A stretch of 64,000 bases of DNA, from the NCBI GenBank assembly GCA_903822975.1, contig CAIJRD010000011.1, positions 310,001 through 374,000 of the forward strand, written 5' to 3'. A program made the translations under genes and the position numbers. Under the pieces are notes generated by a model. It searched no databases and was not told the origin of the DNA. It worked only from the letters and a program-made list of their open reading frames with translations. Below are positions 38,092-46,141 of the stretch, in pieces (position 1 is the first letter of the stretch; every line of letters starts with the position of its first letter). Source of the stretch: an uncultured Sinobacteraceae bacterium. Its GTDB lineage: Bacteria > Pseudomonadota > Gammaproteobacteria > Nevskiales > Nevskiaceae.

Positions 38092-38585
38092 TTCCGCTTC
38101 CTTGCATTGCCGTTGCTGGCGTTCGCGACCACGCCGTTGTTGAAGACCACCGTACGCTGATCGCGCCCGTTCTTGTACACCCAGCGCTCGTGCGGTCCGC
38201 CCTGCCCCTCGATCTGGGTGGGCAGGTTGAGGATGCGCTCCACTTGCGAGCGCGTCATCCCCGGCACGATGCGTCCTTCCACTTCGCCCTGGCGGATCGC
38301 CGCCGCCTGCGCCTTCGACGCGCGATAGGCCTCGGCCTCCGTGGCGCGCGACTTGCGCACCTCAGCGCTGCGGCGTGCCTCGCGCTCATCATATTGCTTT
38401 GCGAAATCGCCGTGCGGAACGGCGTCCATCGTGCTCAGCGGGGCCAGTTCCGCAGGAGCGGCGCCAGCCGTGCAGGCGATGTCGGTAAATACCAGTTTGC
38501 CGCCGACCACACAGCGATACACTTCGGCACGCACCGGACAGCTGCACGCCAGTGCCATCAGCGTCAGCAAAGCCGATTTTTTCAT
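38088..38585 (-). CDS. Secreted DUF4124 protein with OmlA/SmpA-like C-terminus
   Basis: A 165-residue protein with a signal peptide (MKKSALLTLMALACSCPVRA). A DUF4124-type start follows (EVYRCVVGGKLVFTDIACTA, with paired cysteines), then a charged, probably helical middle rich in Glu, Arg and Ala (about residues 65-100). The C-terminal part, IVPGMTRSQVERILNLPTQI then ERWVYKNGRDQRTVVFNNGV, resembles SmpA/OmlA-like domains. It is probably periplasmic; its function is unknown. It precedes ilvA with a four-base overlap, and a 120-base divergent spacer separates it from ettA. Confidence 0.82.
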   Translation of the reverse strand: MKKSALLTLMALACSCPVRAEVYRCVVGGKLVFTDIACTAGAAPAELAPLSTMDAVPHGDFAKQYDEREARRSAEVRKSRATEAEAYRASKAQAAAIRQGEVEGRIVPGMTRSQVERILNLPTQIEGQGGPHERWVYKNGRDQRTVVFNNGVVANASNGNARKRK

Positions 38586-38705
38586 CGCGGGATTATGCCG
38601 GCCGCCACCGCGTCAATGACAGCGTGCGCAGCCCTCCTCCATAATTCGCAGCCGGATTTGCCGTCGGCAAAACGCCCTATTCGCTTCGAGCATCCAGACT
38701 TCTTT

Positions 38706-40370
38706 ATGAGCCAGTACGTTTACACGATGAACAAGGTGGGCAAGATCGTCCCGCCGAAAAAGGAAATCCTGCGCGACATCTCGCTGAGCTTCTTCCCCGG
38801 CGCCAAAATCGGCGTTCTGGGCTACAACGGCGCCGGCAAGTCGACACTGCTGCGCATCATGGCCGGCGTGGACAAGGAGTTTCACGGCGAGGCGCGGCCA
38901 CAGCCGGGATTGAAGGTCGGCTACCTGCCACAGGAACCGCAGCTGGACCCGCAAAAGAACGTGCGCGAAAACGTGATGGAAGCGCTCGCCCACATCACCA
39001 ACGTGCAGGCCGAACTCGATCAGGTTTACGCCGCCTACGCCGAGGAAGGCGCGGATTTCGACAAGCTCGCCGCGCGCCAGCAGGAACTCGAAAACATCCT
39101 CGCGGCCGGCGACGGAAACAATCTCGATCTGGTGCTGGACAAGGCCGGCGAAGCATTGAACCTGCCGCCCTGGGACGCCGACGTCACCAAGCTGTCTGGC
39201 GGCGAACGCAGACGTGTTGCGCTGTGCCGTCTGCTGCTGTCGAAGCCGGACATGATCCTGCTCGATGAGCCCACCAACCATCTGGACGCCGAATCGGTCG
39301 CCTGGCTGGAGAAGTTCCTGAAGGACTTCCCGGGCACCATCATTGCCGTCACGCATGATCGCTACTTCCTTGACAACGTCGCCGGCTGGATCCTCGAACT
39401 CGACCGCGGCCACGGCATCCCCTGGCAGGGCAATTACTCGACCTGGCTGGAGGGCAAGGAAAAGCGCCTGTCGAACGAGCAGAAGAGCGAAGACGCCCAC
39501 GCCCGCGCGATGAAGGAAGAGCTGGAATGGGTGCGCAAGAATCCGAAGGGGCGCCAGTCGAAATCGAAGGCGCGTCTGAAGGCCTACGAGGAGATGGCGA
39601 GCCAGGAATTCCAGAAGCGCGCCGAAACCAAGGAACTCTATATTCCGCCCGGCCCGCGCCTGGGCGATATGGTCATCGAGGTTGAAAACGTCGCCAAGAA
39701 GTACGGCGATCGCATGCTCTACGAAGGTCTGAACTTCAAGGTGCCGAAGGGCGCGATCGTCGGCATCGTCGGCGCCAACGGACGCGGCAAGACCACGCTG
39801 TTCCGCATGCTGCTCGGCCAGGAACAGCCGGACGCGGGCTCGATCCGCATCGGTGAAACGGTCAAGATCGCGCATGTCGACCAGAGCCGCGACGCGCTCG
39901 ACGGCGACAAGACCGTCTTCCAGGAAATCAGCGGCGGACTCGACATCATCCGTGCCGGCACCTTCGAAATGCCGTCGCGCGCCTACATCGGCCGTTTCAA
40001 CTTCAAGGGCGAGAGCCAGCAGAAGCGCGTCAAGGAACTGTCCGGCGGCGAACGCAACCGACTGCATCTGGCCAAGCTGCTGCTCGCCGGCGGCAATGTG
40101 CTGCTGCTCGACGAACCGACCAACGATCTCGACGTGGAAACCCTGCGCGCGCTCGAAGAAGCCCTGCTCGATTTCTCCGGCTGCGCGCTGGTGATCTCAC
40201 ATGACCGTTGGTTCCTCGATCGAGTCGCCACCCACATCCTGGCGTTCGAGGATTCCGGCGAAATCGTCTATCTCGAAGGCAATTACCGCGAGTACGAAGA
40301 CGACTTCCGTCGTCGCACCGGCGCTGAACCCGGCGTCAATCGACGCTCGCGGCACAAGAAACTGGCCTGA
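38706..40370 (+). CDS. ettA: ABC-F translation factor EttA (energy-dependent translational throttle)
   Basis: This 554-residue cytoplasmic ATPase starts at ATG 38706 (MSQYVYTMNKVGKIVPPKKE), the exact EttA opening; the frame extends 214 codons upstream without homology. Two ABC domains are present. The first has GYNGAGKSTLLRIM, LSGGERRRVALCRLLL and ILLDEPTNHLD. The second has GANGRGKTTLFRM, LSGGERNRLHLAKLLL and LLLDEPTNDLD. Between them lies the charged linker, with RKNPKGRQSKSKARLKAYEE, that contacts the ribosome. EttA binds the E site and gates entry into elongation according to ATP/ADP level. It is monocistronic and followed by a hairpin terminator. Confidence 0.98.
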   Translation: MSQYVYTMNKVGKIVPPKKEILRDISLSFFPGAKIGVLGYNGAGKSTLLRIMAGVDKEFHGEARPQPGLKVGYLPQEPQLDPQKNVRENVMEALAHITNVQAELDQVYAAYAEEGADFDKLAARQQELENILAAGDGNNLDLVLDKAGEALNLPPWDADVTKLSGGERRRVALCRLLLSKPDMILLDEPTNHLDAESVAWLEKFLKDFPGTIIAVTHDRYFLDNVAGWILELDRGHGIPWQGNYSTWLEGKEKRLSNEQKSEDAHARAMKEELEWVRKNPKGRQSKSKARLKAYEEMASQEFQKRAETKELYIPPGPRLGDMVIEVENVAKKYGDRMLYEGLNFKVPKGAIVGIVGANGRGKTTLFRMLLGQEQPDAGSIRIGETVKIAHVDQSRDALDGDKTVFQEISGGLDIIRAGTFEMPSRAYIGRFNFKGESQQKRVKELSGGERNRLHLAKLLLAGGNVLLLDEPTNDLDVETLRALEEALLDFSGCALVISHDRWFLDRVATHILAFEDSGEIVYLEGNYREYEDDFRRRTGAEPGVNRRSRHKKLA

Positions 40371-40376
40371 TCGAAC

Positions 40377-40402
40377 GCCTGCGCACTGAACCGTGCGCAG
40401 GC
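40377..40402 (+). terminator. Hairpin terminator after ettA
   Basis: A perfect 10-bp stem (GCCTGCGCAC pairing with GTGCGCAGGC) with loop TGAACC lies 6 bases past the ettA stop, followed only by TTGAT rather than a long T-run. A similar stem occurs at 57579-57602, so it may be a recurring hairpin in this genome. Confidence 0.6.
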
Positions 40403-40617
40403 TTGATCGGCGTGGCGATGCGACGCCTCGATGTCCGCGACATCTTAGGCCCGACATGCTCGCCTGATCGACTCCATCAGGTCTGCGTCGTCAGCGATGG
40501 TGTCCCTGCGGGCGTCGGCGCGATCAACCAGACGCCGTGATGCCGGCGCTGCCCGGCATCCGGCACGCCGCCGCTAACTCGTGGGCGACATCAAACTTGA
40601 ACCGCCACTTCACCGAA

Positions 40618-40691
40618 CCGTAATATTGCGCATGCCCTGAAAGAGGGCAAAAGCCGGCCCAACGCGGGCCGAGGCGCTTAGGCAATTACGG
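40618..40691 (+). ncRNA. Candidate structured RNA (three-way junction) in the 5' region of the hydroxylase gene
   Basis: The 459-base gap between ettA and the hydroxylase gene (40371-40829) holds a segment with three nested helices. P1 pairs CCGTAAT..TGC (40618-40629) with GCAATTACGG (40682-40691). P2 is GCCCT-GAAAG-AGGGC (40634-40648). P3 is GCCGGCCC-AACGC-GGGCC-GA-GGC (40653-40675). An AAAA linker joins P2 and P3. An alternative helix, CGCT (40676-40679) with AGCG (40692-40695), would compete with the 3' side of P1, as in a switch. It lies about 135 bases upstream of the hydroxylase start, on the sense strand. It resembles GEMM-type c-di-GMP riboswitches only loosely and I cannot assign a known class. 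The rest of the gap shows nothing else clear. Confidence 0.35.
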
Positions 40692-40829
40692 AGCGTTGAT
40701 GAAGGCCGTCCCTCGCGTGGCCGCAGCCCGGTCTTCGACCCGCTGTTGCCTGCACACAATCAAACCCACTGGACCCGCTGCGGCGGACGGCTGCGCGTCG
40801 CTTTTGCTGCGCACCGACGGAGGCGCGCG

Positions 40830-41495
40830 ATGAATCCGCAGCAATCCGCGGCCACACCGAGCGCACGTCCATTCATTTCGAACTCGCGCGAGTCGATGCG
40901 GATGTTCGAGCGCGATTGGATGGAAGCGCTATCGAAAGTGCACTACTCGGTGCCGCTGTTCGTGTTTGTTCCGCTGATTGCCCTGTTCCTGGGACTATCG
41001 CTGCTGCGTGATCACACCCAACCCATTAATTGCGCCCTGTGGTACGCGCTCGGCGTGCTGGTGTGGACGCCGACCGAATATCTACTGCATCGCTGGATCT
41101 TTCACTTCCAACCGCGCGCCGCCTGGGGCCAGCGACTGCATTTCATCTTCCACGGCGTGCATCACGATTATCCCAACGATGCCGGCCGCCTGGTGATGCC
41201 GCCTTCGGCGAGCCTGCCGATCGCTGCGGCGTTCTACGCGCTGTTCGACTGGGTCTTGCCGCAATCGGGCCTGAACGCCTGCTTCGCCGGCTTTCTGAGT
41301 GGCTATCTGGTCTACGACATGATGCATTACGCGCTGCATCACGCGACCTTCCACAGCGCCTGGCTGAAGGCGCTGAAGCGTCATCACATGCAGCATCACT
41401 TCGTCGATTCGAGTTGCGGCTATGGCGTCAGCTCACCGCTGTGGGACGTGTTGCTGGGCAGCCTGCGGCGGCGAGCGCATCGATCCGATCACTGA
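40830..41495 (+). CDS. FA2H/Scs7-like fatty acid 2-hydroxylase (membrane di-iron hydroxylase)
   Basis: A 221-residue membrane protein starting at ATG 40830 behind GGAGG. Histidine clusters of the fatty acid hydroxylase superfamily occur in order: EYLLHRWIFHF, HFIFHGVHHDYPNDAGRLVM, YDMMHYALHHATFHSAW and LKRHHMQHHFVD, followed by YGVSSPLWDVLLGS. This spacing, with GVHHDYPND and RLVMPP, matches the catalytic domain of eukaryotic FA2H/Scs7, which 2-hydroxylates the fatty acyl chain of ceramides, but lacks their cytochrome b5 domain. About four membrane spans are visible. Its closeness to a predicted sphingolipid locus (41803-54268) supports a ceramide or fatty acyl substrate. A sterol- or carotenoid-type hydroxylase is a weaker alternative. 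Confidence 0.82.
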   Translation: MNPQQSAATPSARPFISNSRESMRMFERDWMEALSKVHYSVPLFVFVPLIALFLGLSLLRDHTQPINCALWYALGVLVWTPTEYLLHRWIFHFQPRAAWGQRLHFIFHGVHHDYPNDAGRLVMPPSASLPIAAAFYALFDWVLPQSGLNACFAGFLSGYLVYDMMHYALHHATFHSAWLKALKRHHMQHHFVDSSCGYGVSSPLWDVLLGSLRRRAHRSDH

Positions 41496-41510
41496 CCACG
41501 ACAAACCCCG

Positions 41511-41536
41511 CCAATGCGGCCAATGCGGCCAATGCG
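41511..41536. repeat. Short tandem repeat, 9-bp unit
   Basis: CCAATGCGG is repeated almost three times (41511-41519, 41520-41528, 41529-41536) just after the hydroxylase stop. The surrounding 307-base gap (41496-41802) between the convergent hydroxylase and nucleotidyltransferase genes shows no gene or terminator that I can support. Confidence 0.8.
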
Positions 41537-41802
41537 ATGTGACGCTACACATTGAGTAATCGGTCCGCCGGACTGCTTGCATGAATGCGCGGACCGGTCG
41601 ATCACTGCGGAAACGCGCCGTTCACCCCATCGGGCACGGCATCAGCAGAAAGACGATTCGCTGACTTGCGATCGAAACAACGACCGATGCCTGCGGTCGG
41701 CACTTGCGGTCGGGGCCTGCCGTCCGTTCTTTCCGATCGCGAGAATGGCTCACTCGCTTGAAGCGCTCCATCGCTTGAGCACGACTGCTTGCGAAGTTCC
41801 CG

Positions 41803-42660
41803 CTAGCGGGTCGTCCGGTCGCGATCCTGCTGCACCAGTCGCCGTACCAGTTCCAGATCCGCGGGCTTGTCGACATCGATCGCGGCTCGGCCGAACGGCA
41901 TCTTCACCACCGCCGCCCGCGCCCCGGCGAGGACGCCGAGCCGCGCAATAGCCGCAGCCAGCGTCAATCGCCCAAGCACGAACCGCAGTGCGAACAGTGG
42001 TCCCAGCCGCCGGATCATCTTCAGCGGTTGCTTGCGCTCGGCTTCGATCTGTCGCCAGAACTTCACCGCGCCGACCGCATTCGGAGTCGCCAGATAGAAC
42101 AGATTGCAGCCGGAATAGGCATCGTCGGCGAATCGCAGGTAGGTGCGCTGCGTATCCGGAACCGCCTGCAGAATGGCGGCTTTATTCGCTAATGCCACGG
42201 CGGCATCGGCGTCCGCCGGCACCTGCGCGAGAAAGTAGCGCAGCCACTCCGGCTGCAGCAGCGCGTGATCCGCCGTGGTGACCAGCAGCGGCGTGCCGAG
42301 CCGATCGAGTGCCGCCGCCACGCTCAGGCTTGGACTGCCGGCCGCTGGCAGCACTTCGAGCGTGCAGTGCGCTGCGGCGGCACCTAGCCCCGCGAGTGAT
42401 GCGACCAGCGATGGCTGTTCGATCGAAATCGCGATGTGCGCGATGGCTTCGACCTGCGCCAACGCGGCGACCACGCGCTGCAGCATCGGGATGCCATCAA
42501 CTTCGATCAGCGCCTTGTGACTGACGCCAGCATAGAGCGCCAGCGGATCGCCCGGTCCGCGCGAACCGGCCAGCACCAGCGCACTGAGTCCGCTTCGCGG
42601 CGACGTGCCGGATGCGCTGGTTGCGCCGGGTGCGCCGGGTGCGATTTGCGAATCGCTCAC
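41803..42660 (-). CDS. MobA/GlmU-like nucleotidyltransferase (NTP transferase domain)
   Basis: A 285-residue protein starting at GTG 42660, which overlaps the stop of the upstream gene as GTGA; the frame extends far upstream only because it runs out of frame through that gene. The N-terminal LSALVLAGSRGPGDPLAL is a variant of the LAGGxGxR nucleotide loop, followed by HKALIEVDGIPMLQRVVAAL (conserved lysine and dimer region) and PLLVTTADHALL (the metal-binding Asp of the LxxxxD motif). The C-terminus has GRAAIDVDKPADLELVRRLV. It should transfer CMP or another NMP to a phosphorylated small molecule, perhaps a lipid head-group precursor, given the overlapping putative ceramide synthase gene. The true substrate is unknown. 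Confidence 0.75.
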   Translation of the reverse strand: MSDSQIAPGAPGATSASGTSPRSGLSALVLAGSRGPGDPLALYAGVSHKALIEVDGIPMLQRVVAALAQVEAIAHIAISIEQPSLVASLAGLGAAAAHCTLEVLPAAGSPSLSVAAALDRLGTPLLVTTADHALLQPEWLRYFLAQVPADADAAVALANKAAILQAVPDTQRTYLRFADDAYSGCNLFYLATPNAVGAVKFWRQIEAERKQPLKMIRRLGPLFALRFVLGRLTLAAAIARLGVLAGARAAVVKMPFGRAAIDVDKPADLELVRRLVQQDRDRTTR

Positions 42661-43838
42661 GCCAGTGATTTCTCGTAGAGGCGATAGGTCTTGTACGCAC
42701 GGCCACCGAGCGCTTCGATGATGCCTCGCATCGCCAGGTTGTCTTCGAGAATCCACGACAGCTCGATCTCGCGCATGCCCTTGGCGAGTGCCGCCTTGCG
42801 CATCGCGTCGATGATCAGGAAAGGCACCAGTCGCGCGCCGAGTCCGCTGATGCTGCGCTTGACGCCCATCAGCGGTACGCGCCCGCTGCGGATGCCTTTC
42901 ACTTTGAGGCGCCACAGCAGCTTCGCCCAGTTGAACGGCAGCAATTTGCCATCGAAGTCGCCGATCGCGGCATTGATGTTCGGCAGCGCCACACCGAAGC
43001 CGACTGGCTCGCCGTTGAGTTCGGCAAATGCCACCAGGTTCGGATCGAGAATCGGTTTGAGCGACTTCGCCATGTGATCGATCTCGGCGTCGGTGAACGG
43101 CACGAAGCCCCAGTTGCCGGACCAGGCGTCGTTGAAGATGCTGGTCATCGTGACGATGTCGTCGTGATAGCGCTTCATGTTCATCGGCCGCACGCGAATC
43201 TCGTCCTTCAGCGGCCGCTCGACCAGTTTGCGCACGTTGTCCGGATACGGCTGACCGATGTCCATCAGATAGGCCAGCACGTCCTTGGTCTTGGTGTAGC
43301 CCAGGCGTTCGATCTGCGGGCCGACAAAAGCGCGGTCGTGTCCCATCAGCAGCATCGGCGGCGTGTCGAAGCCGTCGACCAGCAAGCCGGTTTCTTCGTT
43401 GATCGACAGGTTGAACGGGCCGATGGCCTTCGTGCAGCCGTGTTCGCGCAGCCAAGCCTCGGCTGTTTCGAACAGTGCATTGAACACGGCCGGATCATTG
43501 TCCGCCGCAATCATGCCGAAGTGGCCGGCGCCTTCGTGCTTCACTGAAGGTGCGAGGTGATCGAGCTGCGCGCTGATGCGGCCGACGTCGACACCATCGC
43601 GGCGTGCGATCCAGAACTGCACGGTCGCGTGCTGAAAGAATGGATTGATCTTCGGCGAGAACGCTTCGCGCCGCTCCATCATCAGCGGCGGTACGAATTG
43701 CGGATCGTCCGCATGCACACGAAACGGTACGCGGATAAACCGGTCCATCAGTGCCGGCGTCACCGGAATGATTTCAATCGCCGACGAACTCGCGGCGCGC
43801 ACGCCGGCGCTTGATGGCGAGGGCTGATTTGCGTTCAT
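42657..43838 (-). CDS. YghO/GNAT-like acyltransferase, candidate bacterial ceramide synthase
   Basis: A 393-residue soluble protein of the GNAT-fold YghO type. RFIRVPFRVHADDPQFVPPL at the N-terminus, KAIGPFNLSINEETGLLVDG, NDAWSGNWGFVPFTDAEIDH and LSWILEDNLAMRGIIEALGG are its recognisable blocks; the last holds the acyl-CoA-binding GNAT region. The bacterial ceramide synthase bCerS of Caulobacter, which N-acylates 3-ketosphinganine, is a GNAT-related protein of similar size, and YghO-like proteins have been linked to sphingolipid loci. The nearby serine palmitoyltransferase, ACP, reductase and acyl-activating genes make that role attractive here. The overlap with the nucleotidyltransferase gene (GTGA) suggests linked functions. 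Without a search the exact family is inferred. Confidence 0.7.
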   Translation of the reverse strand: MNANQPSPSSAGVRAASSSAIEIIPVTPALMDRFIRVPFRVHADDPQFVPPLMMERREAFSPKINPFFQHATVQFWIARRDGVDVGRISAQLDHLAPSVKHEGAGHFGMIAADNDPAVFNALFETAEAWLREHGCTKAIGPFNLSINEETGLLVDGFDTPPMLLMGHDRAFVGPQIERLGYTKTKDVLAYLMDIGQPYPDNVRKLVERPLKDEIRVRPMNMKRYHDDIVTMTSIFNDAWSGNWGFVPFTDAEIDHMAKSLKPILDPNLVAFAELNGEPVGFGVALPNINAAIGDFDGKLLPFNWAKLLWRLKVKGIRSGRVPLMGVKRSISGLGARLVPFLIIDAMRKAALAKGMREIELSWILEDNLAMRGIIEALGGRAYKTYRLYEKSLA

Positions 43839-43868
43839 GTACTTCCCTTTCTTGGTCTTTGTGTACGT

Positions 43869-44948
43869 CTAACTGACAATGTAACGCCGCAACAGCATCA
43901 AACCGCCGCTGCCGAACAGCAACAAGGGCGTGAACGCCGCAACGATCGGCGGCACGCGATCGCCTTCGCCGAGCGAGGTCAGCAGGCCGTCTGCGAGCAC
44001 GAAGCCGAGCCCCGCCGCCAAGGCCGCGAGCAACAGACCGCCGCCTTCGCCACCGCGCCGCGCCGCGCGCGTGGCTGGTAGCGCCAGCAGCAGCATCACT
44101 AACAGCCCCAGCGGCGCAGCAATACTGCGATACAAGGACGTGCGGTAATAACTCGGCGGACGCGTACCCACTCGCTGGCCGGCAACGATGCCGTATAGCG
44201 TTGTACTCGACAGGTGCGGCTGCGGCAGATTCAGGCGCAGCACGTCGTCGGGCCGCAAGTTGGTTTTCCAGAGCTGATCGCTCGGCACGCTGCGCGCGAC
44301 GTGTTGATCGAGCAGTTGGAGATCGGCCGCCGCATGCAGTTGCCAATGGCCTTGCACCCAATCGGCCGATGCCGCGCTCACGCGCGACGACAGTTGCTGC
44401 TCGCCGTTGCGCCGATAAATCCGCAAACCGTCGATGTGGCGGCCATCGGCGCTGACGCGGTCGAACGACACCAGGCCGTCGTCGGTGTGGCACCACAAGG
44501 CCTTGGGCGCGTCGTCGTCGTCATCGCCGGGCAAGGCGGTCGCATTCCACCAAGTGTTCAGCGCGCCCTCGGCCAGCGGCATGACGCGGTCGCTGACGAT
44601 GAATTGCAGCGCGGCAAACAGCATCACGACGGGCAGCAGGATCTTGACCATCCAGCCGAGATGCATGCCGGCCGCCTGGATCGCGATCAGCTCGTGATTG
44701 CGCGCCAGCGTGTAGTAGGTGAACAAAGCGCCGATCAGCATGGCCAGTGGCAGCGACAGCGACAACTCAACCGGCGTGCGCAACATCGTGTAATGCAGGA
44801 TGCCGGCAACACCGAGATGCCGCTTGAGAATATCGCTGGTCGCATCGAGCAGATCGAGCACCTGCAGCAGCGCGGTCAGTGCCAGCAGCACCCCGAGCGT
44901 CTGCGCCGCGAGCAGCTTGCGCAAATAATTCGCCAGCGCACCGTTCAT
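43869..44948 (-). CDS. lptG: LptG-like permease of the Lpt lipid export complex
   Basis: A 359-residue YjgP/YjgQ-family protein starting at ATG 44948 (MNGALANYLRKLLAAQTLGV), which overlaps the lptF stop (ATGA). It has three membrane spans near the N-terminus, a periplasmic beta-jellyroll of about 150 residues (QLHAAADLQLLDQHVARSVP, DDVLRLNLPQPHLSSTTLYG) and three C-terminal spans. LptF and LptG form the membrane part of the LptB2FG ABC transporter that extracts LPS. It lies between the putative ceramide synthase gene and lptF, away from pepA, its usual neighbour. Whether it is the canonical LPS exporter or a paralogue for another lipid cannot be decided here. Confidence 0.92.
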   Translation of the reverse strand: MNGALANYLRKLLAAQTLGVLLALTALLQVLDLLDATSDILKRHLGVAGILHYTMLRTPVELSLSLPLAMLIGALFTYYTLARNHELIAIQAAGMHLGWMVKILLPVVMLFAALQFIVSDRVMPLAEGALNTWWNATALPGDDDDDAPKALWCHTDDGLVSFDRVSADGRHIDGLRIYRRNGEQQLSSRVSAASADWVQGHWQLHAAADLQLLDQHVARSVPSDQLWKTNLRPDDVLRLNLPQPHLSSTTLYGIVAGQRVGTRPPSYYRTSLYRSIAAPLGLLVMLLLALPATRAARRGGEGGGLLLAALAAGLGFVLADGLLTSLGEGDRVPPIVAAFTPLLLFGSGGLMLLRRYIVS

Positions 44949-46141
44949 GGCTTGGCCTTGCGGCGACGCAGACTGATGCCGTCGATCGCGCCTTCGATTG
45001 CGGCGACCGCGCGCGTCACCGGATTGTCGCCAGGCGTTTTCAAGCTGCCGCGGAACAGCCAGGCGCTGAGCGTGCCGAACAGAATCAGCGGCGCCCACAC
45101 CGCCGGGATCACCGGTACGCGGCCGGTTTCGGCGAGACTTTCACCGAGCTGTACGCCGTGATGCAGCGCGAGCAGCATCAGGCAGGCGACGATCACGCTC
45201 GGTGCGCGCCGCCCGCGCTTGGCCGACATGCCCAGCGGTACCGCCAGCAAGGGCAACAGCGGCAATGACAGCGCGCGCACCAGACGCGCCTGGAATTCAC
45301 CGGCGAGCTGTGCCGGCGGCAGCGGTGGCGTCGGCGCGTGCAGCTCGCGCCAGAGTTCGGTCGATGTGAGTTCGCGCTCGCTGTCACCGCGCGGTCTGAA
45401 CGGTGGTGCATTGGCGGCGAAATGTTCGTTCAAGGTGCCGTGCTTGAAAGTCACCTTGAGCAATTCGCGGTTGGCCTGCTCGTGCACGATCTGTCCGTCT
45501 TCGAGTTCCAGCAGCAGCGTCGTACCGTCGGTGGTCGGCGACAGCGTGCCGGACTTCGCCGTGGTGATCTCCTCCTCGCCATCGGGTCCAACCCGGCGGA
45601 TGAAAACTCCGGTGAGTCCGCGCCCGGTGCCGTCGACCTGGTCGGCGGTGAGCACGAAGCCACGTCCGGCATCGGCAAAAATGTTCTCCTGCGCACGCGC
45701 ATTCCAGCCTGCGTGCAATGCGTCGTAGGACACCTGGTGATAGCGATAGCGCGAGTACGGCTGCAGGAAGCCGAACAGATACAGGCTGAAGAGCGACAGC
45801 AGGATCGCGACCAGCATGAACGGCCGCGCCGTTTCTTCGATGGAACGACCGGCCGCCAACAGTGCATCGAGTTCGTTGTCGTCGCCGAGTCGCGCGACCA
45901 CCATGAAGATGCTGGCGAAAAACGCCGCCGGCAACGCCAGGCCGAGATAGTGCGGCACCAGGTTGAGCAACATCAGCAGCACCGCATCGAGTGCGTTGTC
46001 GGTGGCCGCGACCAGATCGAACAGCCGCAGCAGCCGCTCGAGCAACAGCGCCAGCAAGACCACACCGATCGACAGCAGCAGCGGCCGCAGCAGCAGCCCA
46101 AGCAGATAGCGGTTCAGGATCGGTGCGCTGCGAGTGGCCAT
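44945..46141 (-). CDS. lptF: LptF-like permease of the Lpt lipid export complex
   Basis: A 398-residue YjgP/YjgQ-family protein starting at ATG 46141 (MATRSAPILNRYLLGLLLRP); the 26 codons of open frame upstream are not conserved. Spans lie near residues 15-35, 55-80 and 100-125, then a periplasmic domain (ADAGRGFVLTADQVDGTGRG, LSPTTDGTTLLLELEDGQIV), then three C-terminal spans with LALHHGVQLGESLAETG. It pairs with LptG, encoded immediately downstream with a four-base overlap. I see no clear promoter or ribosome site just upstream. Confidence 0.92.
   Translation of the reverse strand: MATRSAPILNRYLLGLLLRPLLLSIGVVLLALLLERLLRLFDLVAATDNALDAVLLMLLNLVPHYLGLALPAAFFASIFMVVARLGDDNELDALLAAGRSIEETARPFMLVAILLSLFSLYLFGFLQPYSRYRYHQVSYDALHAGWNARAQENIFADAGRGFVLTADQVDGTGRGLTGVFIRRVGPDGEEEITTAKSGTLSPTTDGTTLLLELEDGQIVHEQANRELLKVTFKHGTLNEHFAANAPPFRPRGDSERELTSTELWRELHAPTPPLPPAQLAGEFQARLVRALSLPLLPLLAVPLGMSAKRGRRAPSVIVACLMLLALHHGVQLGESLAETGRVPVIPAVWAPLILFGTLSAWLFRGSLKTPGDNPVTRAVAAIEGAIDGISLRRRKAKP

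Noticed and set aside
38064..38705. 214-codon extension of the EttA frame
   Set aside because: It overlaps the DUF4124 gene on the other strand; EttA proteins start MSQYVYTM as at 38706.
38613..40067. 484-codon open frame on the minus strand inside ettA
   Set aside because: It is antisense to a near-perfect EttA sequence, has no domain, and is a by-product of GC-rich codon bias.
40618..40691. c-di-GMP-I (GEMM) riboswitch
   Set aside because: A GAAA-like loop and AAAGCC-like linker are present, but the conserved GGGCAAACC and later consensus parts are absent.
41577..41951. 124-codon open frame on the plus strand
   Set aside because: It runs antisense into the nucleotidyltransferase gene; no domain and no conserved-looking blocks.
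42661..43455. Upstream extension of the nucleotidyltransferase frame
   Set aside because: It runs out of frame through the GNAT-like gene; the GTG at 42660 with the four-base overlap is the real start.
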